From contig OY747716.1 of NCBI GenBank assembly GCA_963556495.2, positions 14,413,571 to 14,477,570 of the forward strand: a stretch of 64,000 bases of DNA, written 5' to 3'. Under the pieces are notes generated by a model. The model saw only the letters and a program-made list of their open reading frames with translations, did no database searches and was not told the DNA's origin. Each line of letters opens with the position of its first letter. The first letter of the stretch is position 1. The position numbers and the translations under genes were made by a program. The stretch is from Valencia hispanica. Its lineage: Eukaryota; Chordata; Actinopteri; Cyprinodontiformes; Valenciidae. Positions 31,597-44,109 of this stretch are shown one piece after another.

Positions 31597-34500
31597 AATT
31601 CAATTCAATTCAATTCAAAAATACTTTATTGATCCCAGAGGGAAATTAAGTGTTGGTATAGCTCATATAATTAATTCTTTAAGGAGTTGTTGTAGATGAT
31701 AATGGCTGTGGGCAGGAAAGATTTCCTGTAGCGGTCTGTATTGCAGCGAAACTGAAGAAGCCTCCGACTGAAGACGCTCTGTTGTTGTATGACTGTCTCA
31801 TGAAGAGGATGCTCAGGGTTGTCCATAATTTTTTTGATTTTATGAAGAATCCTTCTTTGCATTATCATCTCCAGATTTTCCACAGTTGTCCCAAGAACAG
31901 AACCAGCCTTCTTTATCAGGTTGTTTAGCCTTTTTAAATCCCTGGCTCTGATGCTGCTACTCCAACAGATGACGGCTGAAGAGATTACACTCTCCACAAC
32001 AGACTTGTAGAAGATTTGCAGCATCTTGCTGCAAACCTTGAAGGACCTAAGCTTCCTCAAGAAGTACAGTCTGCTCTGTCCCTTCTTGTAGACGGCTTCA
32101 CTGTTGCGCCTCCAGTCCAGTCTGTTGTCAAGGTGAACTCCGAGGTATTTATATTCCTCAACCACCTCCACTTCTTCTCCCATGATGGAAACAGTGTTTG
32201 ACTTATCCCTGTTTCTTCTGAAATCTACAATCATCTCCTTTGTTTTGTTCACATTCAAGGTGAGACGATTGTTTCCACACCATGTCACAAAGCGGTCCAC
32301 CAGCTCTCTGTATTCAGCTTCTTGTCCATCTCTGATACACCCGACAATTGCAGAGTCATCTGAGTATTTCTGCAGATGACACGTCTCTGATTTGTACTGG
32401 AAGTCTGAGGTGTACAGAGTGAAAAGGAATGGTGAGAGTACGGTCCCCTGTGGTGCTCCTGTGCTACTGACCACCTGGTTTGACACACAATTCTTCAGTC
32501 TCACAAACTGTGGTCTGTTTGTCAGGTAGTCATTGATCCAGGCGATTGTTGAGGGCTCCACCTGTGTCTTCAGGAGTTTCTGACAAAGCAAATCAGGCTG
32601 AATTGTGTTAAATGCACTAGAGAAATCAAAGAACATGATCCTCACAGTGCTGCCTGCTTTGTCCAGATGACAGTGGGTTGGTTGAAGTAGGTGGATGATG
32701 GCATCTTCAACTCCAACTCCACAGCGATAAGCAAACTGCAGTGGGTCCTGATATGTTCTTGGTTGCTTACTCAGGGGGGCCAACAGGAGTCTCTCCAGGA
32801 CCTTCATGATGTGGGATGTCAGGGCAACAGGTCTATAGTCATTGATGACTGATGGGTGAGTTCTTTTGGGTACTGGAACAAGGCAGGATGTCTTCCACAA
32901 CACTGGAACCTTCTCCTGAGTTAGGCTAAGGTTGAAGATGGCTGCAGAATCCCACAGAGCTTCTCTGCACAGGCCTTCAAGACTCTGGGGCTGACACCAT
33001 CTGGACCTGCAGCCTTGTTCCGATTCAGTTTCTCCAGCTGCCTCTTCACCTGACTTTTGGAGACAGACAAGTGGGAGGGGGAGGCAAAGGGGGTAGCAGC
33101 ACCTCCTGACTTTGTTGAAGTCAAACTTGTGGAATCAGAAGAGTCCATGGCTGAGGTGAAGGATAAAACATCCGAGGTGTAACAGGGAAACTGTTGATCA
33201 GAGGAGAGTGGGATGTCTGTTTGGCTGGGAACAGGAGAGGTGGATGCTGAGCTAGTTCCTGAACTGAACCTGTTGAAGAATATGTTCAGTTCATTGGCTC
33301 TGTCCAGACTTCCATCTATCCAATCCTTCCTGTCCTTAAAACCTGTGATCTTTCTCATTCCTGACCAGACATCTCGGATATTGTTCCTCTATAGTTTGTT
33401 CTCCAGCTTCTTCCTGTATGCCTCCTTGCTGTCTCTGATCTTGACCTTAAGTTGCTTCTGTATACTCCTCAATAATTCCCTGTCTCTCTCCCTGAAGGCT
33501 CTTTTTTTCTTGTTTAGCAGTTCCTTCAGGTCACTGGTGATCCAGGGTTTGTTATTCGGGAAGCATCTCACTGTTCTGGTGGGGATGATGTTGTCCACAC
33601 AGAAGTTTATATAGTCAGTCACACACTCAGTCATGGCATTGATGTCCTCTCCATGTGCTTGGCAAAGAGTCATCCAGTCTGTGGTTGCAAAACAACCCTG
33701 CAGGGCTTCTTCAGCTTCCTGTGACCATTTTCTCACAGTTCGTTTTGTCACAGGTTGCCTCTGAACAAGGGGTTTATATTCTGAACATAGAAAAACAAGA
33801 TTGTGATCCGATTGTCCCAGAGGAGGTCTTGGTTTGGACGTGTATGAATCCTTTACATTTGCATAAAACAAATCCAAGGTCCTGTTTTCTCTTGTAGAGC
33901 AGCTGACAAACTGTTGAAATGTTGGAAGTGTAGTACAGAGCGAGGTATGATTAAAATCACCAGATATTGCCACAAATGCATTGGGGTGCTGTGTCTGTAG
34001 CTTAGCAACAATGGAACTGATGACATCACATGCATTGTCGGCAACGGCTGAAGGTGGAATGTAAACAACTGCCAAAATTACACTGGTGAACTCTCTTGGT
34101 AAATAATATGGACGAAAACTCACTGCCAAGAGTTCGACATCTGGGCTGCAGAGACGACACTTCACAGTAACATGTCCTGGATGACACCATCTGTTGTTTA
34201 CAAGCACTGCTACTCCACCACCTTTTCTTTTCCTGCTCGTCTTCAGATCTCTGTCTGCTCGTACAGTCAGGAAGCCTGGCAGACAGACGTTGGAGTTGGG
34301 GATATGATCCAGTAGCCACGTCTCCGTAAAACACATAACACTGCATTCACGGTACTCTGGCTGAGTCCTTGTAAGGGCTTGGAGTTCATCCATCTTGTTA
34401 GCCAGTGATCTTACGTTGCCCATTATGATCGATGGAAGAGATGGCTTGAACTTCCTCTTTCTCTGTCTCCTTTTCGCTCCTGCTCTGCATCCACGTCTCC

Positions 34501-34690
34501 TCCTTATCAACTCATCAGGGATTTGTGGCTTCAGTTGAGGTATTATTTCAGCTTTTGCGATGTAAATCAGCTGCTCCCGGCTGTAAACCACATTGTTGCC
34601 ATGGTTACGGCAACAGGCTTCCATTTCCTTCTGCTCTCCAGCAGCATCAATTAAAATCCTCTCCAAGCTAAGTGTGGCGGTGTGACTGTC
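31597..34690 (-). mobile_element. Rex1-type LINE, copy A, antisense in odad2 intron 4
   Basis: The element is read on the minus strand, with 3' tail (TTGAATTGAA)n at 31597-31620. The endonuclease frame is 33389-34666 (MGNVRSLANKMDELQALTRT, CFTETWLLDH, ISGDFNHTS, SDHNLVFL). The reverse transcriptase frame is 31671-32903 (YRPVALTSHIMKVLER, FFDFSSAFNTIQP, STGAPQGTVLSPFLFTLYTS, KYSDDSAIVG). A middle piece lies at 32921-33358. Lesions: an in-frame TAG at 33389-33391, where copy B has CAG, and a 1-nt deletion near 32941. The exact 5' end is uncertain. Rex1 belongs to the CR1-related LINEs of teleosts. Confidence 0.9.
34595..34614. promoter_or_regulatory. X-box-like palindrome in Rex1 copy A
   Basis: GTTGCCATGGTTAC and a following GGCAAC resemble the RFX X-box (GTTGCCATGGYAAC type). 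The string lies in the Rex1 5' region. Any RFX binding is speculative. Confidence 0.3.
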
Positions 34691-34946
34691 AGGCTGAGGT
34701 TCTTAGTGGATAATTTACATTAGAAGTGAAAATGTGATTCATGATCCAGAGCTGTTCTCCTCAGAGCTTCTAGTTAATCATCCTAAACTTTCTCAACTTT
34801 CCTGTGATGATTTCTCTGTTTCCATCCTTGGTTTCCTCTGACTTCCCATCCTCCTTCACTCCTCAGTAGGGAGTCTGCTGGAAGATTCCTGCAGGTTTTA
34901 GATGACCCTTTGTTCTCAGGTTTAGTTTGTTTCTTTTTTCTTTCAG

Positions 34947-35083
34947 ATTTTGAATTTTCAATCGGCTGTCGCGCTCCACCTTGGAGACAGGCGCTTGGAG
35001 AGATGAGTTACGTTGTCATTGAGCCGTGTGATGCTGCGGCCATGTTCATCACCTGCAGCTCTGCTGGAGTCTTTCTGAATGCG
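34947..35083 (+). CDS. odad2: odad2 exon 5
   Basis: Encodes DFEFSIGCRAPPWRQALGEM through TCSSAGVFLNA. The acceptor is CTTTCAG|AT and the donor GCG|GTGAGA. GCRAPPWRQ is a strongly conserved family signature. Confidence 0.92.
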
Positions 35084-35724
35084 GTGAGACTAGAAGAAGA
35101 AGAAGAAGAAGAAGCTGCATCAACAGCAGCATCAGGCAGTATAACAGCACTGTAGATGAATCAGTTTGTTAAAGTGCAGTGATGTAATCAGACTGAAGGG
35201 TTTAACTTCAGTTTAACACATTTCACTCTGTCAGCAAGTAGCTGGATCCTGATGCTAAATGGTAGCAGCTGCCATTATTTGGTAGAGTTTCCCTTTTTAT
35301 TAACACGATGTAATTCCTATAGTTTACTGGTTGCTGGACCAGTAAAGTTCAGGTCAAACCAGTTGTTGTACTGAACTTTAGCCTATTTTAGTTTGTTGAC
35401 TAATTATCACTAACCAGGCTGCTGTCCAATCATCTGCTCAGAATGATTCGAACTTTCTCAACAACTAATCAGTTCTGACCTGATTTCAGTCGGTTTGGAC
35501 AGTTTTCTACAGTTTTCTTTCGGGTCTGAGATTCTTTTGGTTTTTCAAGTTAATAATGGAACCAAACCTATTTGTGTTGGAAAAAAGGAAGCTTTTGACC
35601 TTTGATCACCAGTCAAGAGTTGATCAAGGAAAACCTTGCCTTTTTAATCTCCAGCTGTTTGATTGGTTGCATCACTTCTTTATTTAAATGAATGATCCTG
35701 TTTTGTTGCATGTTTTTACCACAG
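35084..35724 (+). other. odad2 intron 5
   Basis: A short GAA repeat lies at 35092-35113 just after the donor. Nothing else was recognised. Confidence 0.7.
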
Positions 35725-35841
35725 GGCTTCAAACAGGAAGGAGATGAGAGTCACTATGAGAGAAAAAGTGAATTTTATGAAGATTTAGCAACACTTCTAA
35801 AGAGCAGATCTCCACATTTTGCAGAGAACATAAAGAAACAG
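35725..35841 (+). CDS. odad2: odad2 exon 6
   Basis: Encodes GFKQEGDESHYERKSEFYED through SPHFAENIKKQ, 39 codons in phase 0. The acceptor is CCACAG|GG and the donor ACAG|GTAGAG. YERK and the SPxF-x-EN segment match the family. Confidence 0.92.
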
Positions 35842-38800
35842 GTAGAGTGGAACATATCCTTCTAAAGTCTACACACCAATGTAGACTTTAGAAGCTCTAA
35901 AATCCAACATGTTTGGGTGTTAAAATTCCTCTTTGTCCCATGAAGAAGGTTCTTGTCTCTAAAGCTTTGATCTGATCCCTGCTGCTGTGTGACTCCTATT
36001 TCTGACCAGAGTTAGGATTGAGGAATCAGTCTGTGTGCTGTTCCACACCAGTGAGCTGCTGTCTGGTTGTTACTGTGTTGAAACATTTCTGATCCGGCCT
36101 CCTCCAAGTTCAACGATCAACACAGTGAAACCTCGTCCAGCTCAACACACACACACACACTTTCTCTTTTCCAGACACTGATATATACGTGTTTTATTCA
36201 GTAGGGCTATTTCCTGCTGAAGTAATTTGACGACGTAACAAATTACCTCAATAATGGACTCCATCTGCTCTGAAAAATCTGTGAATCTTTTAGAAATATG
36301 ATCTTCTGTTTTCTTCATCACACTGATGTTGATGGAAAATGTAGCATCATCACAGGATCATCAGATCCTCCAAGTGTTCTCAATGTTCTCCACCTGATTT
36401 GAGTCTCAGCTCCAGTTTTTAAGCCGAAGGAAAAGTTTTTTAAAGTTTATTTCAAGAAAAATCTTTTTTATTCTTCTTTAATTCATCACAATGTTATTCT
36501 CAATGAAGGAAAAACCCCATAACAGATAACGACATTTAAATATCATTTCTAACAACAATGATGCAAATTAGATGCTCTCAATCAAACAACAAAACTACAT
36601 TTGGTTTAATTATTACTGCTGTCATATGTCAGTATTAACATGTATATGTGGAGATGTTGAGGATCTGAAGTGTTTTTTAGTATGTTAAGAAAATCTTTCA
36701 GAGTTTCTCTTTGTTGATCTGTTCATTTATTTCCATTTCAGTCCTTGGACCCGTCCAATTTCTGCAGAAAGATTGTTGCTGATTAAAACATTAACACTCT
36801 CCTAGGAATCATGTAGAAAAGTGTCTGAGCAGAGATGGATCGATACGTAACAGAACATTTAGACCGCGATAAATGATAACTTCAGACGAAGGTTTCTAAG
36901 ATACACGTTGTTCTTTGACTGCAGCAACACATGTCTACAAAAGATAACAGAGTTTGACATGCATGAAATATTATTTTAGCATCAGTGAGATACATAGATG
37001 AAGAATGACCCTAAAATTAGACACAGATCACACAAGATCAGCTGAAGGATGACATCTGACAGGACCTATGACTATAGGATTATTTTCCAATTCTCATAAA
37101 CATCAGTGGATAATATGGCATGATGTGTTGACTAATAGGTCAAAGGTCAACTTATCCTGGTGCCATTAGTGTCTAAACAAAGAACCATTTCTCTGAATTT
37201 GGTCAAAAAATTGATTTGAAATTAAGTAAAAATCAGCCAATGTTCTACCAGTAAAACAGCACAAAGACCCTCAGAAAGAAAACTCTAAAAGACGACAACA
37301 AAGTCTGTCTGATGAGAAAGGAGAATATAAAGACCTGAGGTGTTCCTCAGGGCTGAGATAAAGTGCTGTATACCTGTGTGTCCTATATTTATCTGTTGCT
37401 GCTCAGTTCATTTCCTTCCAGCTGCTGACAGACCTGAAGGGGCCCTCATTGGTAGCTATGAGGTTAGTAAAGACTTCAATGAACCAATGAGCAGTGCCAT
37501 ACTGAACCAGGATAAAAAAAGACTTTAATGTTTTATGAGTTCTGTGTGAAGATTGATGCCTAAAGTCTGAACAAGCTAAAGATGATGAACAGCTGCAGTA
37601 AATCTAGCTGTGAAGGAGTCTGTGGTGGCACAAATCATTGTCTGGATCTTTTCCCCTCAGATTCATTCACTGCTTTGATATATGCAGCTCACACTGTCCT
37701 GTTAGTTTAGGCTTAATCTCTGCAGAATATTTGAATGCAATAAATCCAATAAATGGTACAATATGCATCGTCTGTGGGAGATATTTAGGATTTCCAGTTA
37801 CCCTCCATTCAGGTTCCAGTTTAGAAAACAAGTTACAATGTTGCATCCTTGCAGCTCAAACCCACAAAGCAGCAGCAGCCAAAGATCCCAACAGCTGATC
37901 TCCAAACATGTCTGCTTGTTCCTGAAGTTTAAACAGCGGTGCTGCACCAGATGAGAAACCAGAGAGGAAGTTAGGACACCTACTAATAAACTCGTTTGTA
38001 GTGTTCAGAGCTCTCTAACATCACACTCACCTACACTGTTTTAAAGACATCTGGAATAGGGTTTTATTTTATTCTTGGGAGTGTTCCCTTCAGCAAACAC
38101 ATGGACTTTGTCCATTTCACATATAAGAGACTTACAGAAACGTGGTTAGCCTAATAAAGTCTGTCTGTTAATCTGTGGTTGGGTGAACTGACTTGTGTGT
38201 TTCCAGCAGTGGCTCACTTTGTGTCTAATGAAAAGCGATGGGCCGTGCTTGGCTTCAGCTGATGGTGAACCCAACCTGAAGACATACACGCTCATTCCTT
38301 CCCCTGCCCTTAACAATGTGGAGCCCCTAGCAGCCAATCAGAGTCTGAGCTGCTCCTGTCTGTGATTAAACTGTGGCCTGCTCTCCATTCATACAGATCA
38401 TACTGGCATTCCTCTGCAGGCTGTAAAGTTTGCTGTTAGCAGCTTAAAATCCTCCAGAACCAGAATCATAGGTGAAGAACAGCAACACAAAGGTGTTACT
38501 CAGTCTTAGCCAAGCTGGGAGCTTTGAGCTGAGCTCTGAGGAACAGAAAACGTTTTCATGTAGCTCAGCCAATCAATAAAGAGGGATCTGTGCTGTGGAA
38601 AACTTTGGGAACGTGTTCGTTTATTCCCGTTCCTCAGTAAAGACCCAGTTCTGATGAAGGCCTGCAGATTGTTCACAAGGGATTTTATGGGAGTTCAGTG
38701 TTTCTCATTTACCACTAATAACTGCTCTGTTGTTTCCATTTGCCTCTTCTTGGACTGACATGACAACATTTTGTTAGACATTAATATCCTCTTTGTCCAA

Positions 38801-39021
38801 CAATGAAACACGACTAATCTCTGATGTTGGTTGGGACAATATTCAGAATACATCTTCACAAGAAGCTGGAATCAAAGCGACCATTTGGGTTTAATAAGCA
38901 ACATTTGGAGACATTTACAGACAGATTTTACAGATTTGTGCCATCAAGGTTTATTGTATTTGGGGAAAGGGAATATTTTTCCTCTCCCTTCTGCCTCTGC
39001 CCCTTTTCTTCTCCCCATCAG
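35842..39021 (+). other. odad2 intron 6 (3.2 kb)
   Basis: A short CA run lies at 36150-36162. A cryptic exon-like segment at 37424-37464 (good acceptor and donor, 41 bp) does not fit the reading phase. No other repeat or gene was recognised. Confidence 0.6.
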
Positions 39022-39230
39022 GTTTTTGTTGAACAGAAACCTCCGTCAGCTAAGAGGATTCAGGATGTGGATCTGGTTGATGGAGAGGAGCGAGGCCAAC
39101 CCCAGAAGTCTGAGGAGCAGCAGGAAAACAATGTGCATGAGTGGGAGAGACTACAGCGAGCTCTGTACAGCAGGAAGAAACGGGAGACATGTCGGAGATG
39201 GAGGAATCTTGGTGTGCCGACTATATGTGG
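39022..39230 (+). CDS. odad2: odad2 exon 7
   Basis: Encodes VFVEQKPPSAKRIQDVDLV through NLGVPTICG. It is acidic then basic and little conserved; the call rests on its splice sites (CATCAG|GT, TGTGG|GTAAGT) and on phases that fit exons 6 and 8. Confidence 0.78.
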
Positions 39231-39752
39231 GTAAGTGATAATTAATGTAAAAAGTGGCCCAGAATATGGTCAGAGTAGCATGAACAGAGCGAGGCAGTGA
39301 TCCCTCTGTTAGTGTAGAGGAGCTTTGGAGCAGAGGGATGCCAAGCTCTCCCCACATCTGCTCAGCGTTCCTGCCAGCAGTCACACATTATGAAGAGATG
39401 ATTGGATAGTTTATGAATATCAGTGATAATATTCCTGATGTCTCAGTGATGGGAGGTAATAAAGACTTCGGAGTAGAAACCCTGTCTGCCCAATTACTGA
39501 CACCAAACCAAAGGAGGTTCTGGAAAACAGAGTGATCACATCTGGTTTCTGATTGATAAATAGATCTAGAAAGAGCTGAGCTGTTGCAGCTGGAGCTTCT
39601 GATAAGTGGACACATTGGAGGAGAAACTGGCTCAAGTTCAAAGGATCTCAGTGGCTAAAAAATACCAACTCAACCCTTGTCTCAGATTGTTAAATAATGA
39701 TGATGTTAAAAGTAGAAGCAGCCATAATGACTGTTATTTTAAAATATTCTAG
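39231..39752 (+). other. odad2 intron 7
   Basis: No feature recognised. Confidence 0.6.
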
Positions 39753-39875
39753 TGCAGCAGAAGAGGAGAAGGCCAGGAAGAGCTCTGCAGAGAAGAAAAG
39801 GCTGGGACCCATGAACAAGATGAAGGCTGAATTCTCTGCATCTTCTTCACCTGGACACATGTCCTCCCAGAGAAC
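39753..39875 (+). CDS. odad2: odad2 exon 8
   Basis: Encodes AAEEEKARKSSAEKKRLGPM through SPGHMSSQR. It is a charged, low-complexity linker in the poorly conserved middle of the protein. The acceptor is TTCTAG|TG and the donor AAC|GTAAGT. Phases fit both neighbours. Confidence 0.8.
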
Positions 39876-41685
39876 GTAAGTGTTCAGGATGATCAGCCCT
39901 CTGTCTGAGTCTAGAAGGAAACATTTTGTTCCACAGGTGAAAAAACTCATCACAGAAAACAGAAGAAGGAAGTTTGAATTTTGATAAATGAAAGAAGCAA
40001 CAGTGATGAAAGTTGTAACACTGACAGCTACGGCAAATGCTTACATGTGGCAGCTGCAGCAGAAATGATTCTAGATACAAGTTCACCATAAATACACAAG
40101 AGACGGTCAGAAAAAAGGAGATGAAACCAAAGCTCTGTTACTTTTGTTCTGTTTGGTCTAAAATAATAAAGCATGGCTCTAACAAAGAACCTAGTTGTGG
40201 TTCCAACAGTGTGTCAACATCATAAAGCATCTAGGGCAGAGCAGTGCTGCAGATGCTGCTAGGAAGCATAAGAAGAGCCATGTTACTAACAAGTTACTAC
40301 AAGAATAACAACTTCATGAACCAGAAGTAGACAAAACTGGTCAGTTTTTTTTCTGGTTGTATAAAAACTCCTGAAAATGAGTTTTCATTCACCTTTGAAA
40401 GTTTCCAATATTTCTCTGCCAGATGTGGAAGAAGTGTAATAAAGGCAGAGCAGCTCCTACCTGGTATCTTTGTCTCTACTTTTAACTCTAGAGATGAATT
40501 ATTGAACAGTTTAACTCTAGAATAATTAACCTGATGTGAGACGAGCTTTAAAACATGTCAGATTGTTCTGATGTTGAACACTTTGTTGTATTCTGTGCAT
40601 CAGATTTGGATCCTGACTCAATGAACTGAATGTTGTTTTGTGTTCAGTCAGATGTGTGGTTCCTTGCTAACATTAAACTGAACATGAACCCATAGAAATG
40701 CTTGTTGCTCCTGGGCTTCTGGCAGCTCCAGCTGTTCAGCTGTCTCCGTACTTCAACCTGCCAACGTAAACAAGCTGCTGGTGGAATCAACACAGTTTAT
40801 GATTCAAACTAGCGTCTCTGATTGCTTTCTTTGTTGTTCATCATCCTCTGTGGATGCAGTGGAGACTCCTGGGTCGGCCCACTCAGTCCCACTCATCAGC
40901 TCCCATCACAGTCCTGGTTGCTCTGGAGAAGCTTCATTCACTGTTTATCTGCTGCATCCTGAAAACCACTCGGATGAGCTTCCTCTCTCTGATCATCTGC
41001 TCCATGGAAATGCTATCTGGATGTTTATGGGAACCGCCTCTCATTTGAACAGGGATCAGATTTCATTGGTCCACAGTGCCCAGTTTACCTGATCCAAGCA
41101 GCTCTGTAGCTTTAAAGAAACATCTGCTGTTCTGGTTGCATAAATGGCGCAACAAGTCTTTGCTCTCTGGATGATAACAGCTCCAGTCCTCCTGTGACTT
41201 TATTCTCATCTCTTGTTTTCCTGGTGCTTTGATCTGGTGGAAGTTCTAACTTGAAACCTAAATGTGAATATAGTTAATGGATGTTGTTGTGTGGGATGAT
41301 CAGGCTGTTTATCCATTTAAACTCCCAGAAAGAAGCCTGATATTACAGCCCGTCCCTTTGTCTGAAATGGATCCTCTCTCAGTGGTTCCCTACTGTTTTT
41401 CCTTAAGAACCTCTTTGCCTGTTTCCAAGACAAGCCGGGACCCCCCCAACCCCAACTCCTTACTGTTTTACACTGTTGGCTATATAGACCATTTTCTTTT
41501 TGTCTTTTGGATTGTATAAATGTAATATTTACAAATATAACTTTGTTAACCTCAGCACAGGCAAAATGATAAGGACTCCCTGGGATCTCTGGGGACCCCA
41601 GGTTGGGAACCTCTGCTCTGTCTGAAACCTATGTATGTTGTTATCGACAGTCGGAGATGTGCTGATATCTGCCGCTTGTGTTCAG
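39876..41685 (+). other. odad2 intron 8
   Basis: Contains a hAT-type MITE at 41380-41615; otherwise no feature was recognised. Confidence 0.6.
41380..41615. mobile_element. hAT-type MITE in odad2 intron 8
   Basis: The left end CAGTGGTTCCCTACTG and the right end AGGTTGGGAACCTCTG are imperfect inverted copies of a common hAT terminal repeat (CAGTGGTTCCCAACCT type). The 236-bp interior is non-coding. An exact 8-bp target duplication could not be confirmed. Confidence 0.6.
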
Positions 41686-41842
41686 GAAAACCTCAGCAGG
41701 AGCCATCTTTGAGGAGCGTTTCAGCGAGAGCTCCACTGAGAGTGAGGAGGAGGAAGAGGAGCAGCCAGAGCGCCGTTCAGAGAGCAACACAGAGCTGCCG
41801 TCTGAATACTGGCAGATCCAGAAACTAGTGAAGTACCTCAAG
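41686..41842 (+). CDS. odad2: odad2 exon 9
   Basis: A Ser/Glu-rich acidic run ([14 protein letters not shown]) is followed by [17 protein letters not shown], the conserved lead-in to the armadillo domain. The acceptor is TTCAG|GA and the donor CAAG|GTATGA, ending in phase 0. Confidence 0.95.
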
Positions 41843-43953
41843 GTATGAGAACGTCACCATGAACACTGCTGTTTCTGTCTTCTGGTGGAATTCATCCCTA
41901 AATAGTGAGAGTTGTTCTATCAGAGGCCAAGCAGGTCATAGCTCTTCTTCTGTCCGTCTTTGTTAGGATCATCAAAGTTCCCAAAGCTCTTCTTCCTCTC
42001 AGACCATCCCAGCTGGTTCTGTCAAGACTCAGTCAGAGACTAAAACATGTCAGAGGAGATCAAATGTAGACTGCTCCTATTTAAAGCTCTGCTCTGTATG
42101 GAGACGCTTCCTAAAGTGTTTGGCTGGATTCTTGTTGTTCTGACTCAGACCTGTTCGGTTGCACAAATGAGCCTTGATCCAGGAGGAAGTCCTGTCTGAC
42201 AGCAGCAGCTCTACCCTGTTGGTCCACACCGCACACAAGCTGGTCTGGGACAGATCTGACACGACATATGGGGAATATTAATGTGTCAAAACATGGAAGG
42301 TAAAACAAGGAAGACAGAAACAGCAGTGACCCAGACTGGCTGGGAAAACCTCTGAATACTTCAGAGAATTCCCTGCCTCCTTTACTGATCCCCATTCTAT
42401 TATATTGTCTATTATCTAGACAGGATGATTCAGACAGATGACATTAGAAAAGTATCTTCACACTCTGTCCCTCATCCTAAAGCAGTAAAAATACCTTCAT
42501 AGCTGTATAACCTTAGTAGGAAGCACTTTGGGATTTCCTGTTTGAACTGATGAGCTTCAGGAACTCGTTGCTACATAAGATCCTGCTCACTGTAACTGAG
42601 AAAAACTTTTGGAGTCAAGAGGAATTCTGTCTGGGAACTTTTAGCTGAAGAAAATGGAAAAAATTGGAAGGAAACTCTGTGTCTAAAAAAAGGAATTCAT
42701 TGTTTCCAGAAAAGGAAAAAAGAGATGCAAATGATATGAAAGAGGAAAAACTCGGATCAAATCAGCACACTGTTGAGTGTATTTAAAACCTATAACAGCA
42801 GGATTGTGCTGATGGCTTTAGGGTTGTGTGTTCCTGCTGCAGAAAGATGCATGTAGCTCTAAGCAACATGTCCCAGCTCTCTATCTATCTGTCAGTTATT
42901 TATGGCTTTTGTCCTGCACTCATTTTATTATATCATTACCATCAGAGGCTGAAAGGCAGCCAGAGCCAAGTTAAATATCTGTTTTATTTTAGGAGGAGAT
43001 CTTTTCCCCCTCACACCACAGACTGCTGCTTGTTCTTTAGGAAGTCTTAACACTTTCACACAGCGACACATGGATGTTCTGTTTTGTGTGTTAATGATGT
43101 TTATGAGGGAATATTTGTCGAGGGGTCTGAAGTTTGTTTTTCTGCCTGGATGACTACAGAGCTGTTCCTCTATGAGGCTCATGTTGATTCTCACAGCATC
43201 CAGAAAGCAGACTGAAGTCAGTTTCTTCCTAACATGAATTCATGTATTTCTTTTACATAATTATAACTTCATACTCCAGTTTCTAATGCATCGGTGTTAG
43301 AGAAAGAGCTCCATTTTATCATCCCTGTTATAAACAGATTTACATTAGCAGGAAGGATAAAACTACTGGTAGATTTTTAAAGCTTCATTATAAATATTGA
43401 AGAAAAAAACGGAGCAGATAAAACTAGATAGATATTTTACCACAGAAGAAGATGATGATAAACCTGGTTAAATATCAGCTGAGGATCTACCTAAACTAAT
43501 GAATTTAACAGTAACTGACTAATGCAGGATCCTGTCACTGTGGAGCTCTGTCCTTATTAACCCTGTAAGACCCAGTGTGTAAATATTTCAACATGTCTAT
43601 TTAAACCAGAAAAATGATAAATGTTGACTTTTCTTCTGGCTTCAGAGTATGGGAGAGAACTGGTGTATCTGGCATGATGTGTACCAAGGTAGCATGTTCT
43701 GCAATGATGTTGTTCATAATTTGTTCTTGTCAGAGACGAAATGATGATCAACCAATGAGAGAAATGAAACATTTAGTTGTTTTTACTGAGGTACAAACAG
43801 TCCTTCCATGTTATTATTCTGACAATGACTATCAGTAACCTGGGGGGGGAAATCTCCCATCTTGTTCACACGACGCAGTAATATTACAAGATTTTTATAA
43901 AACCTTAAAAAAGACCAAAAGAAAGTCTGAAAACATCCTTTCATCTCTGAAAG

Positions 43954-44105
43954 TAAGGCAAGGCATGGTAATTTTATTTGTATAGCACACTTTCAACAAC
44001 AAAGTAATTCAAGGTACTTAACATGATTAGGGGGTAAAATAAAAATAGTGGTAAAACACAGACAAAGCATATAAAGTAATAACAGCAATAAAGCAAGAAG
44101 CACAC
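43954..44105 (-). mobile_element. 3' tail of an antisense L2-type LINE
   Basis: GCAAGGCATGGTAATTTTAT followed by TTGTATAGCACACTTTC is the reverse complement of a common L2-group 3' end. It lines up with the coding part at 45649-47165 as one element split by the intervening hAT DNA. Confidence 0.6.
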
Positions 44106-44109
44106 AAAC

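Noticed and set aside
37424..37464. Possible extra odad2 exon in intron 6
   Set aside because: Splice-like ends are present, but 41 bp does not fit phase 0 on both sides and the peptide has no family match.
38824..39238. Two overlapping 135-codon frames over odad2 exon 7 as a separate gene
   Set aside because: Only the part between the splice sites at 39022 and 39230, in one frame, fits the phases of the neighbouring exons; the rest is intron.
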